NCBI GenBank assembly: GCA_000151295.1
Contig: GG745355.1
Span: 489,962-553,961, forward strand
Direction: 5' to 3'
DNA from: Allomyces macrogynus ATCC 38327
Taxonomy: Eukaryota; Blastocladiomycota; Blastocladiomycetes; Blastocladiales; Blastocladiaceae
DNA: 64,000 nucleotides
The translations under genes and the position numbers were made by a program. This document shows positions 22,880 to 34,474 of the stretch, piece after piece (the first letter of the stretch is position 1; each line of letters opens with the position of its first letter). The notes beneath the pieces were generated by a model, which had not been told where the DNA came from, did not search any database, and saw only the letters and a program-made list of their open reading frames with translations.

Positions 22880-25800
22880 ATGATCTCTCTGGCTAACCAA
22901 CTCGACAGCCTTCAACTCGGCGCAACAAACTTGCGCGCCGCGGGAAATGGCAGAGATGTTCTCGACCACCTCCCGTCGCCACAGGATCGCGCCGTCGGCG
23001 CCTTTTGCGCCGCCATTTTCCAGGACAAACGCATCACCAAGCAGCTCTTTGCGTCGTCGGCCGGACCGTTCAACGGCAGTACCAGCTCCTTGGCGTCGGC
23101 CTCCACCCGTGCGGCCACGCTCAAGAGCAAGGATGCAGCCACTGCAGCTGTCGACCCAGACACGGTCGCCGACGAGATTCGAAACGTATGAAGCCCGGAA
23201 TAACAGCAGGCAATGGATTCTGTTCGGCTTCGTAAACCAACACGATCAACCATCCATACGCATGCTCAGATTGCCTCGTTCTTTGCGGCCATGGACCGAC
23301 GCGAGCGCTCGTCAAGAACGTCACCAGCGACCCCCGTCAGCGGTGGTGCCCGTCGCCGGATCCAAACGACCATCGAGGAACTTCCAATGGCGTCGCTCGA
23401 CCGCCCGCAAGTGTTTGATCTGACCCCGATTGCGCTGCACGTCTACACGTACGAGCAGGCAAAGTATGACAATGCTGATTGCGCTGAGGGCCTCGGTGCC
23501 GCCCGCTAACCACGCTCGCGCCGGTCACCAGAGTTGACCTGATTATCTCGAAAAGCGGCACGCTCTCGGGCCGTGGTGCCGCGCAGCCGTCGCTCCGCGA
23601 GTACCTCGACGAGCTCGAGGGGCTCGACCTTGACGTGGAGCCCAAGGAAGTGCCCGAGGACCTGTACCGCCCATCGATCCTCGACGTGTTCGAGGTGCCG
23701 ACCATGGCCTGCGACGCGTCGGGCCACGTGCAGCTCGCGCGGCGCCGCAACAAGGAGATCACGGACCTGTTTCGCCACACGCACTTGCGGCGGCCGTGCG
23801 CCATGCTGCATCTCCTGAACCATGTGCTCGTCGCCTACCCACTCTTGCCGCGACTCAACGACCTGCTCGCATTCGCGCCGCACAAGGCCAACTCGTTCCA
23901 GCTGCAGTTTGTCGCGTACCAGCTCGAGGTGCTGCGCAAGCACTTTGTGCGCATGGGCGCGCACTGGGTCACGTTGGTGCTCTCTCAGCTTGTGTTCTGT
24001 CGTATGCAGCCGCAAAACTGACTGGGAGCACCCGTGAAAACTAGCCCAGATTACCGCGACGTCTACGTGACGGACCGGTGGTGGATGGAGTGCCAGCTAC
24101 CGATGGTCGGGCTCAGAACCGTCGCGAACGGCAGCCAGCTGAGCCCCGTGTTTCACGGCGCTGACGACGCGGCGCCCTCGTCTCCGTTCCGCGCGTGGGC
24201 GCAGGGCGAGCTCAGCAACTACGACTACTTGCTCTACCTGAACCGGCTCGCGGGCCGCACTTGGAACGACCCGCACTTCCACCCGATCATGCCTTGGACG
24301 ACCGATTTTTCCATGCACTCGCACCTCGACGGGTGGCGCGACCTGGCCAAGACCAAGTTCCGCATGGTCAAGGGCGACGAGCAGCTCGACATGACGTTCC
24401 AGAACGACCCGCCGCATCATGTCACGACGTTCTTGACGGATCTGTCCTACTACACGTACAAGGCGCGGCAGTCGCCCAAGGCCGTGCTTGTCCGGCACGT
24501 GCGCGGGAAATGGGCGCCCAACGAGTACCCGACCTCGCTCGAACAGCTCTACCAGTGGACGACCGACGAATGCATCCCGGAATTCTACGCGAGCCCGGAT
24601 CTGGTCCGGTCGCTGCACGAGGACATGGGCGACATGGCGCTGCCGCGGTGGGCCAACTCGCCAGAAGAGTTTGTCATCAAGCACCGCGAAGTGCTCGAGT
24701 CGCCGCACGTCTCGGCGCACCTACACACGTGGGTCGACTTGATGTTCGGGTACCGGCTCACGGGCGCGGCCGCGGTCGACGCCAAGAACGTGGCGCTGCC
24801 GCTGTCGCACCCGACGTCGGCGTTCGTCTCGCCCTACCACGGGATCCGGCAACTGTTCCGGCACCCTCATCCGCGCAAAATGGTGCTTGCACGCCCGGGT
24901 AACGACTCGGCGTCGGTGCGGCTCATGCAGGCCGCGGCCGCGCCTGACGTGACCCTCGAAGACTACGAGCGCGTCGCCGCATTCGACGCGCTCTACTTTG
25001 CCGCGCCTGCACCGAGGCTCGACCCGGCCCTGCCGGCGCCCGTCCACCCGTCGTTGCCGCACCTGTACGCGGCGGTGCTCGCGAGCAAGCAGGGCCAGCT
25101 CGCTGTCTGGCCGTCGGTCTCGCTGTGCACTGAGGCGTACGAGATTATGCTCAACCACGCGCTGCCGCTGTGCTCGGTTGCGGAACTCATGGACCGCACG
25201 TGGCTCAAAATGGAGCAGCATGCGTTTGTCGCGTTTTTCGCGCCGCGGATCGTGCAGGCGCCCATGGCCGTGCCTGTTGCGCTGATTCGCAAGTTTATTG
25301 GCGTGAGCGGGTTCTTGAGCGACGTGTGGCCCACGTACTCGCGGTTCTGTCTTGAGAATTGGGAGGCCGGGTCGATTGCGCCGCATTTGGTCGACGTTTG
25401 GCACGTCGCTCGATTTTCGACTCGGCATGTGCGGCATAAACTCACCCATCGTTGACTCTGTGCATAGTGGATTCCTCGGCCCCGCGCACGTGCGCGACAA
25501 GGTCCTCCCGTTGCTCAGTCTCGTCATCAAGAAGGCTTCGCTCGCCGACGTCTTTGTCCAAATCGCGCGGCGATTCGCGTTCGAGTGCACCGAATGCCTA
25601 CTGCTGCCGCACCTGTTCAAGGAACTGGTCACGACGTTCCAAGAGGCCACGTTCCACCGCGTCGCCGAGGCCTACCGCGCCGTGTTTGCATACGCAACCA
25701 CGGCCATGGACGAGCACGAGACGGCCAAGGCCGTTGCTGACGTGGTGCTCGCGACCAAGGGGCGGCAGCGGCCCATGTTGTTTGGCGTCGCGCTGAAACT

Positions 25801-27795
25801 CGTCGAGGATTTGTGCCGTACGGCAGAGATGCGCGATTTGGAGCAGTTGGTACGTGGCCGCGCCGTCACTGCAAGTATACGGGCGAGGCCCTCACATCTC
25901 GGCGCATCACAGATATTGCCGCCCATGGAGCAAGTTTGCGACGAGGCCGTGCGCAACCCGACCCGGCCGCTCTCGCGCGACGACCTACTCGCCATGGCGT
26001 TCCAGGTCGTGCGATTCATTGTCGGCACGGATGCGATGGCCACCAAGTACACGTGGGCCGCCGACGCGGAGCGCCGTGTGCAGCAGTGGCGCACGCAAGC
26101 CATGGAAGATGGCAGCGGCCGTGAGTATCCCGGGTCGCCGTTGACACGCGCGTCACGGTCATTGACGTTCATGGTGCAGGAGATTCCGACGTCGTACGTT
26201 TCCGATGTGGTTCCGGCGTGTTTGGTGATCGAGTGTGGATTGAAGATGATTGGTGCTCGTGCTCTAGGCGCGCGAGGTCAACCACTGTCCCGGCATCGTC
26301 GAGCGCATCGACGCTTTCCGCGAGGTCCACAACGTCGTCGATCAAGTCGATTCGCGCGTGGAACACCTACTTTGAGCACATGAAGCCGCGGTTCCCGGAA
26401 ATCAAGAATGCGCGATTGTGGTCAGCGTCGGGTACGTGGCCTTGCTTCTCGTTTCTGTGGAGCGACTTTGCGCTCACTTGAATGCTTTTTTGCTTGCTGC
26501 TCGACAGCGCACCCCAGTATGCAGTGTTTGGCCGCCTTCCCCGACTACCAAATGGTCGTGACCGGTGGCCGCGACAAGACCGTCAAGATCTGGTGCGCGT
26601 CTCGTATCGCGACCATGGCTCTCCCGCAGCTGCCCCTTCTCACCCCCGCTCGGTATAGGAACCTGGAAACGGCCATGACCAACCAAGACGCGCGGCAAAT
26701 CCAAGTGCACCCGCCGTACACGGCGCACCAGGAACCCGTCACCGAAGTGACCGCTCTCGGCCACTTGGTCGCGTCGTGCGACGGGTCGATCCACGTCTGG
26801 GACCTCGAGACCGTGCAGCCACTGTGCCAGGTGCGCGCGCCGTGGAATCTCGGGCTCGTGCAGTCGTGGCCCGCGGCACGGTTGCTCGTCGGACGCGCTG
26901 CGAACGGCACCATCTTGTACATTTCCTGAAGTTGCTTGTTCAGCGCTGACGATGGGAACTGATGGACAATCTCGGTGGTTAGCGTCGATGATATTCGCAC
27001 GCGTGCGAACCCAATCTTTTTCCACATGGGCGCCGGGTTCTCGGGAGCGATCACGAGTACCGCCGTCAGCACCAAGCACCGAATCGTCGCGGCCGGGTCG
27101 GCAGCCGGGTCGGTTGGGTTGCTAGACATGCACGTCGGGTCGCTGCTCGCATGCTGGCGTGCGCACGACTCGCCCGTGACCAAGGTACGTCGCGACTCGT
27201 TTCGAACCGAGTCGGCGGTCTGATCCTCAATTATGCTTCGCGCGCACCACCAGCTCCTGTTCGTCGAGGACCTGCTCGTGAGCATCGCGCAGGGGGACCC
27301 GATGCTCTACGTGTGGAACACGGCCACGTTTGTGCTTGAGCGTGCTATCAAAGGTGTGCGCCAAAGCTTCCCTCACTCGACTCCGACCTCCACACTTATG
27401 ACCCCTCTTCCCCACCAGTCACCGGCATCGCCGAACCCGTGCACCTGACCGCCATCTCCTCGACCCGCGTCCTGCTCCTCGACGGCCACGGCCACATGGC
27501 CCACGTGCACCTGAATTCCGACCAGGTACCTACTCCTCCTCCGTCCCTCCTCTCTCGGCGCAGCTCGTGGCTCCTCCCGTGGCGGCGCCCGTCGGCCGCG
27601 ACCGTCAATTGTTTTCCGTCCGCTGTACCGAGCTCACGCGCAAGTGGTGGTGGTCCGGTACAGGTCCGCGTCACGCCGCGCGCCAAGGATACGGTGATCA
27701 AGGGCGGGATTGTGGGCGTGGGGTACCTGCACGATGGTGGAGCGGCCAGGGTCGTGATTGGCGCCGGGGATGGCGCGCTGCATTGTGTGTATTGA
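22880..27795 (+). CDS. WDR81: BEACH-WD40 protein WDR81
   Basis: Proposed exons: 22880-23185, 23270-23463, 23532-23972, 24045-25370, 25468-25849, 25913-26120, 26180-26431, 26508-26916, 26983-27184, 27254-27353, 27419-27525 and 27664-27795. The phases are consistent and give 1352 aa. The BEACH domain is clear in exon 4: NYDYLLYLNRLAGRTWNDP, then HPIMPWTTDF, KTKFRMVKGDEQLDMTF, PHHVTTFLTDLSYYTYKARQ, WTTDECIPEFY and LHTWVDLMFGYRLTG. Helical sequence follows, then C-terminal WD40 repeats (VVTGGRDKTVKIW, ASCDGSIHVWDLE, SVGLLDMHVGS, IGAGDGALHCVY). In animals WDR81 pairs with WDR91 on endosomes to restrain PI3K and promote endosome maturation. This form is shorter than the vertebrate one (about 1.9k residues). 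The exon 4-5 junction (donor GTCGAT) is the least certain. Confidence 0.85.
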
Positions 27796-28135
27796 AGGTG
27801 AGTGCGGGGTGGTGGGTGGGAGGGTTTATGTATCTATTGACCTGAGTTGTCGTGGTTCGTCGTCTCGTTCTGTCTCTGATCGTGGTCGCTGGTCTTGCTC
27901 GGTGCCGATCTGGTTCGGGCAACGACGCAAGCTGCTGGCAAGGACACTGGTTGGTCCCGAACGGTGCGCGGCGAGCACGAGCGAACCGTTACTTTACAAC
28001 TTGCGCAGTGGCATGACCGGAACTGGATGACCAAGATGACCACGTTGGCCAACCGCATCAGAAACACGCCCGGAATCATCATATTCAAAATACCAACCCC
28101 AACTCCACACCAACCCCCTCACCACACTCGTAAAT

Positions 28136-29868
28136 CTACGAACAAAACTGCGGCGGCGGCGGGACTTCCGGGACCTTGCCCGGCACAAACTGGTCCGCGG
28201 CAAACGCGGTCGCGTCCTCGTCCGAGAGGCCGGGGACCGATACGGCCGGCGCCGATGTCGGTGGTGGTGGTGCGGGCGCGACAGCGGGCGCGGCAGCAGG
28301 TCCACCGAACGGTGCGGGCGCGGCGGGTGGTGGTGCGGTAAACGGTCCTGCGGCCGGGACAGCAGCGGCGGGAGCACCAAACGGGGACGCAGCAGCAGCT
28401 GGGGTACCGAACACAGACGCAGTGGGTGCGTCGAATGGTGTCGCGGCGGGTGCGCCGAACGGGGCCACCGGTGCGACGGGCGCGGGTGCGGGCGGGGCAG
28501 CGAACTGGGCCAGTCCCGCAGCGGCCGCGGAGAACGGTGACGATCTAGCAAACGCCGGCGGTTGCGAGGCAAACGGCGATGGTTGTGGTGGTTGCGCAAA
28601 GGGCGAGGGGTGCAGTTGTTGTGGCGGTTGCGCGAAAGAGGACAGTTGCTGTTGCGGAGCGCCAAACGGGGATGGTTGTTGCTGCTGCTGCGGCAAGCCA
28701 AAAGGCGACGGTTGTTGAGGAGCGCCAAACGGCTGCTGCTGTTGCGGCGCTCCAAACGGTGACTGCTGCTGCGTGGCAAACGGCGACGGTTGCTGCTGCG
28801 GGACTCCAAGCGGCGGCGCCTGCTGCATCGGCTGCGCTCCAAATGCCGGACCCGGCGCAGCGAACGGCGACGGCTGCTGCTGCATTCCAAACGGCGACTG
28901 CTGCTGCGGCATGCCAAACGCATTCGGCTGCAGCGCCGGTTGCGGCGGCGGCAGCATTCGCGGCAGCGGGATCGGCGGGTGCGGCCACCGCGGCGGATTC
29001 GGATCCCGCTCGCGGATCGCCTGGTTGGTCTTGACGATCGCGAGCTGTGCGGCCTCGACCGGGTGGTCGCGCACCTTGTCGTACGCGTGCGCCGCGGTCT
29101 GGATCAGGTTCGGGAGCGCGGCAAACTAGGGAGCAGGCAGTCAGAACATGAAGATATCGAGGGCAGCGCGCTGCGGCAGGCACATACGTATTGCTGCTGG
29201 TTCCAGTAAAACTGGTACCGCAGTTCCTCGGGCGATATGTCGAGCCCGGCGAGAATGCACGGGCTACTATCCGGCCCGTAGCTCGACAGCGGCCACTGTG
29301 GTTTCTCGGACGTGAAGTCGGCGCGGATCATATCGGCCAGGTCACTACGGATGAACACGAAACGGCGTGAGCGCGCGAGTCCCGCGACATGACAGGAACG
29401 AAAAAAAACGGCAGCGTACCGCACTTCCTTCGAGTTGCGGTCTGGGACGCCGCTGTCGTCGACATGTCCGCTGCCGCCGCCACGGTCATTGGCGTAACCT
29501 CCACCGCGGGCACCACCGCCATGACCGCCGCGACCGCCGCTACGACCTCCACCTCGTCCACCGCCGCCATGGTACTGGTTGCCACCACCGCCGCCATGAT
29601 ACTGATTACCGCCACCTCCTCCATGGTACTGGCTGCTGCTGCTACTGCTCCCGCTGCCGCGATACGACTGGTACCCAAGCGGCGAGGCGTTGTAGCCTTG
29701 CGACGACGATGGCGGGTTCGGGTGCAGGTTCCTGCAGTTGGCGCCGAACCGGCAGTTGCCCTTGAGAAAGTATTGGCTGGGGAAAACGGCGTCAGGTCGG
29801 GTCGTGTCGTGCGCGCTTGTAGGTGGTTGGTGCTCGAGGGCCTACCAGACTTGTCGGCCGCCGGACAT
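28136..29868 (-). CDS. NUP42: FG-nucleoporin with CCCH zinc finger, NUP42-like
   Basis: Five exons: 29868-29846, 29776-29420, 29344-29188, 29125-28136, with a 23-nt first coding exon; three further introns of 69, 75 and 62 nt. The phases agree (508 aa; four coding segments as listed). The start MSGGRQVCQYFLKGNCRFGANCRNLH is a CCCH zinc finger, its first Cys made by the first splice. Gly/His/Ser-rich sequence follows, then a conserved middle (LADMIRADFTSEKPQWPLSSY, then PEELRYQFYWNQQQY). The last part is Gln/Pro-rich with many SPFG/PFGAP-type FG repeats. NUP42 sits on the cytoplasmic face of the pore and helps Gle1 and the DEAD-box ATPase Dbp5 in mRNA export. WDR81 and this gene converge, 340 nt apart. 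Confidence 0.85.
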
Positions 29869-30369
29869 CGCGATTGGTTGGGAGAACGGGCTGATGCTTA
29901 GTGATTGCAGCAAGTTGGTGCGGTTGCGCTGGGTCGGCGTCGTTAGCGTCGACGTCGTGCAGCAAGGTGAAGAGATAACCTAGCGGGGAAAGGAACGACG
30001 CTGTCGCCTTGACTCGTTCGTGATCAAGCCCCCAAGGAAATGACTTGGACAAAAACGCGCTTTTCCAGGCTCCAAATCTTTATGTTCTCATGTTCATCAA
30101 CAACTCCAGAAAAGGCGGCTGCTCTGGTGCTGCTGCGTGCTGCTTGTTGAAGCCGCATGGATACTTTTCAGCGACGAGGCCGTTGCAAGAGCACGTCGAG
30201 GAGCACGCGCGGACTGTCGCCGGTCCAGCAGAAAAAGCAGCAATGTCAAGCATCCACCAGATTCTTCGTGCGAGTTTATACTGTACAAAACACCAACAAC
30301 GACGCCAGATCGCGTCCAATCCGACAAGACGGGCAGCGCGCGACCGACTATTGCCACCGCACCGGGCGT
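29869..30369. other. Spacer between NUP42-like and GNA1 genes
   Basis: Holds the NUP42-like promoter and the 3' side of GNA1, both on the minus strand. No further gene is supported. Confidence 0.5.
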
Positions 30370-31245
30370 CTACGACTTGTTGTGGTACATGACCATCTCC
30401 ACCTCCTTTTTCGTGAACCCACATTTTTCGTAGAAGCCAATGTTGCCCTCGGAGCAGTTGAGAATGGTCTTGTAAGACCCGAGCGACTTGGAGATGAAGA
30501 CGAGCGCGGCAATGACTCTGGTGAACGAATCGCAGGTGGAGACGTGAGAACATGAACTCCAGATGAGAGCCAGCGAGAAAACGAAACGAAACGAACCGCA
30601 AGCCGAGCTTCTTGCCGCGCTGGTTCGCGTCGACGACAATGTCCTCGATATGGCCCACCTGTTCGAGTCGACGGGTGGAGAAGCATCAGTCAGTCACGAG
30701 CAACCGCTGTCGTCGCGATCACAGACAGGAAACCGCACCTTGCCAAGTTCGTGGAGGAACTTGTGCTCAATCACGACGGTACCAGCGCCGACGACCTTGC
30801 CCACATTCGTGTCTTCGATGACGAGCGGGCAATACGTGTCGTTGTGCTTTTGGAAATACGCAAATCGCTCTAGTGTTGCAAAAGAAATAGATGCGGTTAA
30901 AGTCATTCCGCATCAATCAACTCGAATGAGGAGACACGAACCGTTGAACGCGTCGCGCTCAATCGACCCGACCTCGGTCAACTCAGCGAGCAGCTGCAGG
31001 TATCCCTTGTCGAAATCGGCGGCCTCAAGCGGGCGAATCACGTAGCCATCAGGCAGCGCGGCCTGCACGTCTGGGTCGATGAGGCTGGGTGGGAAGCATG
31101 CGGCTACAGCGGGTGCTGCTGGTGCTGCTGCCGTCGTCGTGTCTGGTGCAGCGTCGGCAGGCGGCGCGGCCTCAATGGCCAGCTGACTGGTGGAACGCGA
31201 CTTGGACTTGCTGCCGCCGAGGATCTTGGACGAGGCGGCGCCCAT
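30370..31245 (-). CDS. GNA1: Glucosamine-6-phosphate N-acetyltransferase
   Basis: Four exons: 31245-30942, 30869-30739, 30658-30597 and 30517-30370. The introns are 72, 80 and 79 nt and all phases agree (214 aa). The enzyme makes GlcNAc-6-phosphate from glucosamine-6-phosphate and acetyl-CoA, a step towards UDP-GlcNAc for chitin, N-glycans and GPI anchors. The GNAT fold is clear: GYVIRPLEAADFDKGYLQLL, then RFAYFQKHNDTYCPLVIED, GAGTVVIEHKFLHELGK, the acetyl-CoA loop VVDANQRGKKLGLRV built across exons 3 and 4, and the C-terminal ILNCSEGNIGFYEKCGF. An N-terminal Ser/Ala-rich extension of about 60 residues starting MGAASSK could be N-myristoylated, which is unusual for this cytosolic enzyme. Confidence 0.92.
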
Positions 31246-32423
31246 GGTGCTGGTCGATCGAACAGGTGCGGATACGGAATCAGGTACGTTGTCGGCGGCC
31301 GAGTTGGTGGAGTGGAGAGAAAGAGAGCCATAGGCGTAAAGCTGGACGATGTTGTCGGGATCGGACGGTGCAGCGTGTTGGCGTGAGCGTGCACACGCGC
31401 AGCGGTGGATACATATTGTGTGCGCCACAGGCGCGCCGCCGCAATGCGGTCGACGAGCTGCGCTTGCAACGGCATGGCAAGTCGAGGTGGAGAGGCGGGC
31501 ATGGCGGCGGCGGCGGCGGCGGCGGCGGCGTGAACGAGAAGGCGTGGGCAGGCCGGCGTGCGCGCCGTTGCCCTCAGCCGGCGCACGCTGTTGGCGCTCG
31601 CTTTGCAAAGAGCAGGCGCCTGGCCGCCCAGCACGTGCGACGCTCCGAGAGCTCGCACGCTTCTTGGTCGCTGCAGTGCGGTTTGCCGCGGCCGGCACTT
31701 GCCTTTTCTTCCTCGAAGATGAAAAAAGCCATGGGCGGCGTCGACTTGCTCAGCCTGCCCTGTTGCGGTCTGCTGGTGTTGGCTGGTTTTCTGGCATGAA
31801 CGGCGACTTTTGCTGGGCAAAGACGAGGCCACTGCGCGTCGCCCGTGGAAAAGTCGCCAGAGTACCTGCCAGAGTCGCCACTGTCGACCAACGCGCAAAT
31901 TACCGAAACTTGGCCGTGCCAACGCTGCACCGTCGCCGTCCCGCCCGCACCAAGCAAGGCACTTGCCGCATTCGCGCCGCCACGACGCTGCGACCCCCCA
32001 CGGCGCGCGCTCTGCCACGCTTGGACCCCGCCCAGCCCGCGCTCCCAAGTGCCCAGCTCGGAACGCAACGCCAGCCTGCACCGACGCCGCCCCGCTCACC
32101 AGCTCCTATTCTGCCAGCTGCCGCGTAACGCCACGCCCAGCAGCCCGTCCGGCCGCACCTGTCCCCGCTCCGACGCGCCGCCCGTCCACGCATCCGCTGC
32201 TGCTGCCGCTGCAGTAACCCCCTGGTGGGAACCCGCCACGCGCGCGAGAACTCGCCTTTCAAGCGACTCCCGGTTACCACTCTTCGAGAGTCGCCGAACC
32301 ACCTGCCCGGCTCCTGTCGCTCTCCTGCCGCGGCGACTGCTCAAGTCTATCACGGACCGACGCTTTCCATCGCAACCCGCTGCTTCCATCTCGTTTGACC
32401 CCTGACCCACGCGCTCGATCGAC
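31246..32423. promoter_or_regulatory. Divergent promoter region between GNA1 and CYRI
   Basis: The 1.2-kb interval separates two divergent genes. Long open frames exist on both strands but are Arg/Pro/Ala-rich, overlap one another and lack domains. They are typical of GC-rich non-coding DNA. A (GGC)n run lies at about 31503-31531. Confidence 0.45.
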
Positions 32424-33832
32424 ATGGGCCAACTGCTCGCCCTGCTCTTGCACCCGTCGGTGCCCGCACCGCCACCGCTCGTCGCCGTCGACCTGCTCAG
32501 TGCGTGTCCGCCGCATGCCCTCTTTCACTCCCCCGCCCGCAGACCTTCGATCCCTGCATCTGCCATGGCTGATCGCATGGGACCTCGGCCTCTCCCTACC
32601 CCCATTCTAGACCCGGCCGTCACGCCCGCCGAGCAGGAGCTTCTGGTCAATGTCCAGGCGGTGCTCGACGAGGCCAGCACCATTTTGCGCGTGCTAAAAA
32701 ACTACCATGGATGCGAGGACGTGATTCGCTCGGTACGAAATCGTTTTCTTTCCGCTCATGTGGATCAAGAGACTGACCCAGCGTCCTGCTCGTGCTCCAG
32801 GCCATTTCGTCCCCGGGGCAACAAACCGAGTCGGCCGCGTGGGACGCGGTCGTGCCGTGCGTCTTGCAGCTGCGCCAGATTTACGAGTACGCGCTCAAGA
32901 TTGGTACGTTTAGGCCGATCTCGCTGCGCGCTTTATGCCGCGCCCAACTAACCCCCCAGATGGTGGCATTGCAAACAACAGAGCAAGTCCTGCCGTCGAT
33001 CCTCGAGGTGTTTTGCCGTGCGGAGCCTGACGGCCAAGTGGACGTGCAAAAGAACCTCGAAACCAACCAGGCGACGGCCAAGGCATTTGCCGATCTTGTC
33101 TCGTTTTCGTGGGAGTTTGACGACGTCAAGGTGCGAATCTCGTCGTTATTACTGCTTTTTGCCCGGCAGCGCTGCGCTCTCCTCCGACCGTTGCCCATCG
33201 CTGACGTGTCCCCCCTCGAATTAGATGAGTAAACCGGCTATCCAAAACGACTTTTCGTACTACCGGCGTACGCTACAGCGCACGCGCGCGCTGATCCCCG
33301 GCGCGCCCAACGCGACGGGTCCCGGCCCGATCCCAGTGGGCGACGAGCTCGCGAACCGCATGTCACTGTTCTACGCCTACCCGTCGCCGTTCCTCAAGCT
33401 GATTACCGACACGGTGACGCAGCACGTGAACCAGAACCACGTGCAGGTGGCCGTCGCCAACTACCTGATGCTGATTGCGGGCGTGTGCCACAATGCCGTC
33501 AACACGCAGTCGTCGGTGCCGGCGCTGTTTGCGCTGCGCGTCATGACGTCGTGCCTGGTCATGTACGACCACATTCATCCTGTCGGATTGTTCCCGAAGA
33601 ACTCGGAGGCCAATGTGCGTTGACGCTGTGCTTTTTCGGTTTGTGATTGAGAGTACGAGGACTGACGCTTGAAATTGCGATGTAGGTGCGGCTGTTCATT
33701 CGCACGATCCAGACGCACGGCGGCGCGTCGTCGGCGACGCTGCTTAACTCGCTGCGGTACTCGAGTAAAACGTTCAACAATGCCGATGTGCCAAAGGCGA
33801 CCAAGGCGCTGTTTGAAGGGTCGTTGGCGTAA
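32424..33832 (+). CDS. CYRI: CYFIP-related Rac1 interactor (CYRI/FAM49)
   Basis: Six exons: 32424-32499, 32611-32732, 32801-32903, 32982-33130, 33225-33614 and 33686-33832. Introns run from 68 to 111 nt; phases agree and give 328 aa, close to animal FAM49. The start MGQLLALLLH has a Gly-2 suited to N-myristoylation, as in CYRI. Conserved pieces include YEYALKIEQVLPSILEVF, then KPAIQNDFSYYRRTLQR, DELANRMSLFYA, VMYDHIHPVGLFPK and LLNSLRYSSKTFNN. CYRI binds active Rac1 through this DUF1394 domain. It competes with CYFIP of the WAVE complex and so restrains Arp2/3-driven protrusion. Its presence suggests Rac-WAVE actin control, consistent with amoeboid crawling of zoospores. Confidence 0.93.
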
Positions 33833-34474
33833 AACCCATTCGCGTCGTGCGTTGTGCTGTCGTTCGGTTCACGTTCCTCTTTTATCTTTTTCCGCGTCCT
33901 CGGCCCTCGGTGGACTTTGGCGGCGAGGGAGGGACGGCTTGCGGTTGTTATTGTTCGGTTCCCTTGTTTTGATTCCTTGGTTCTTGCGCCGTTCCCGACC
34001 CAGGGACGGCGCCGCCTCCTCTCCTCCCTCACTCTGCGACGCGGTTTGGTGCACACCTGCACTCTTCGTCGCCGCCTTGTGTTTTGACGCTTGCGTTTGG
34101 TTGGTCGTCGGCGGTTCTGCGCTTCTGTTAATTTCTCCCAAGAGTACCTACTTCCATTGTCCTGCTTGCAGAAGGCGGCGTGTCTCCCACCGGCTTGCGA
34201 GACGCACGCAGACGCCGTGATGCCACCTGGCGTGCCTGTCGCGTGAGCGCAGGTGACTGCGTGTTTCGGCGGCACATCATCGCTCGTTTGGGCGATCTGC
34301 ATCGCGGCGGCACATCATCAACGACATCGCGCGCCCTGCACCACCGTCGACGACGCCAGCGAACCCGACGACGACGAGCACGCCGCCCGCACTTGCTGCA
34401 TCCGCTCCTGCAGAAACGCGGACCGCCCTGGATTCGACCCTCTTCTTGCACCAACTGCTCCTGTCATCGACGCC
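33833..34474. other. Intergenic region, no gene seen
   Basis: Lies between CYRI and the ETF alpha gene. Plus-strand open frames here are Arg/His-rich and stop-free only because of GC content. Confidence 0.5.

Noticed and set aside
24097..25650. Minus-strand frames opposite WDR81
   Set aside because: Antisense shadows. The plus strand carries clear BEACH-domain motifs.
28579..29034. Plus-strand Ala/Val-rich frames opposite the FG-repeat gene
   Set aside because: Antisense of Gln/Pro/Phe-rich codons. The minus strand gives a spliced NUP42-like protein with a zinc finger.
31104..32128. Frames of up to 331 codons on both strands between GNA1 and CYRI
   Set aside because: They overlap each other, are Arg/Pro-rich and have no splice or domain support. 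They are expected in GC-rich non-coding DNA.
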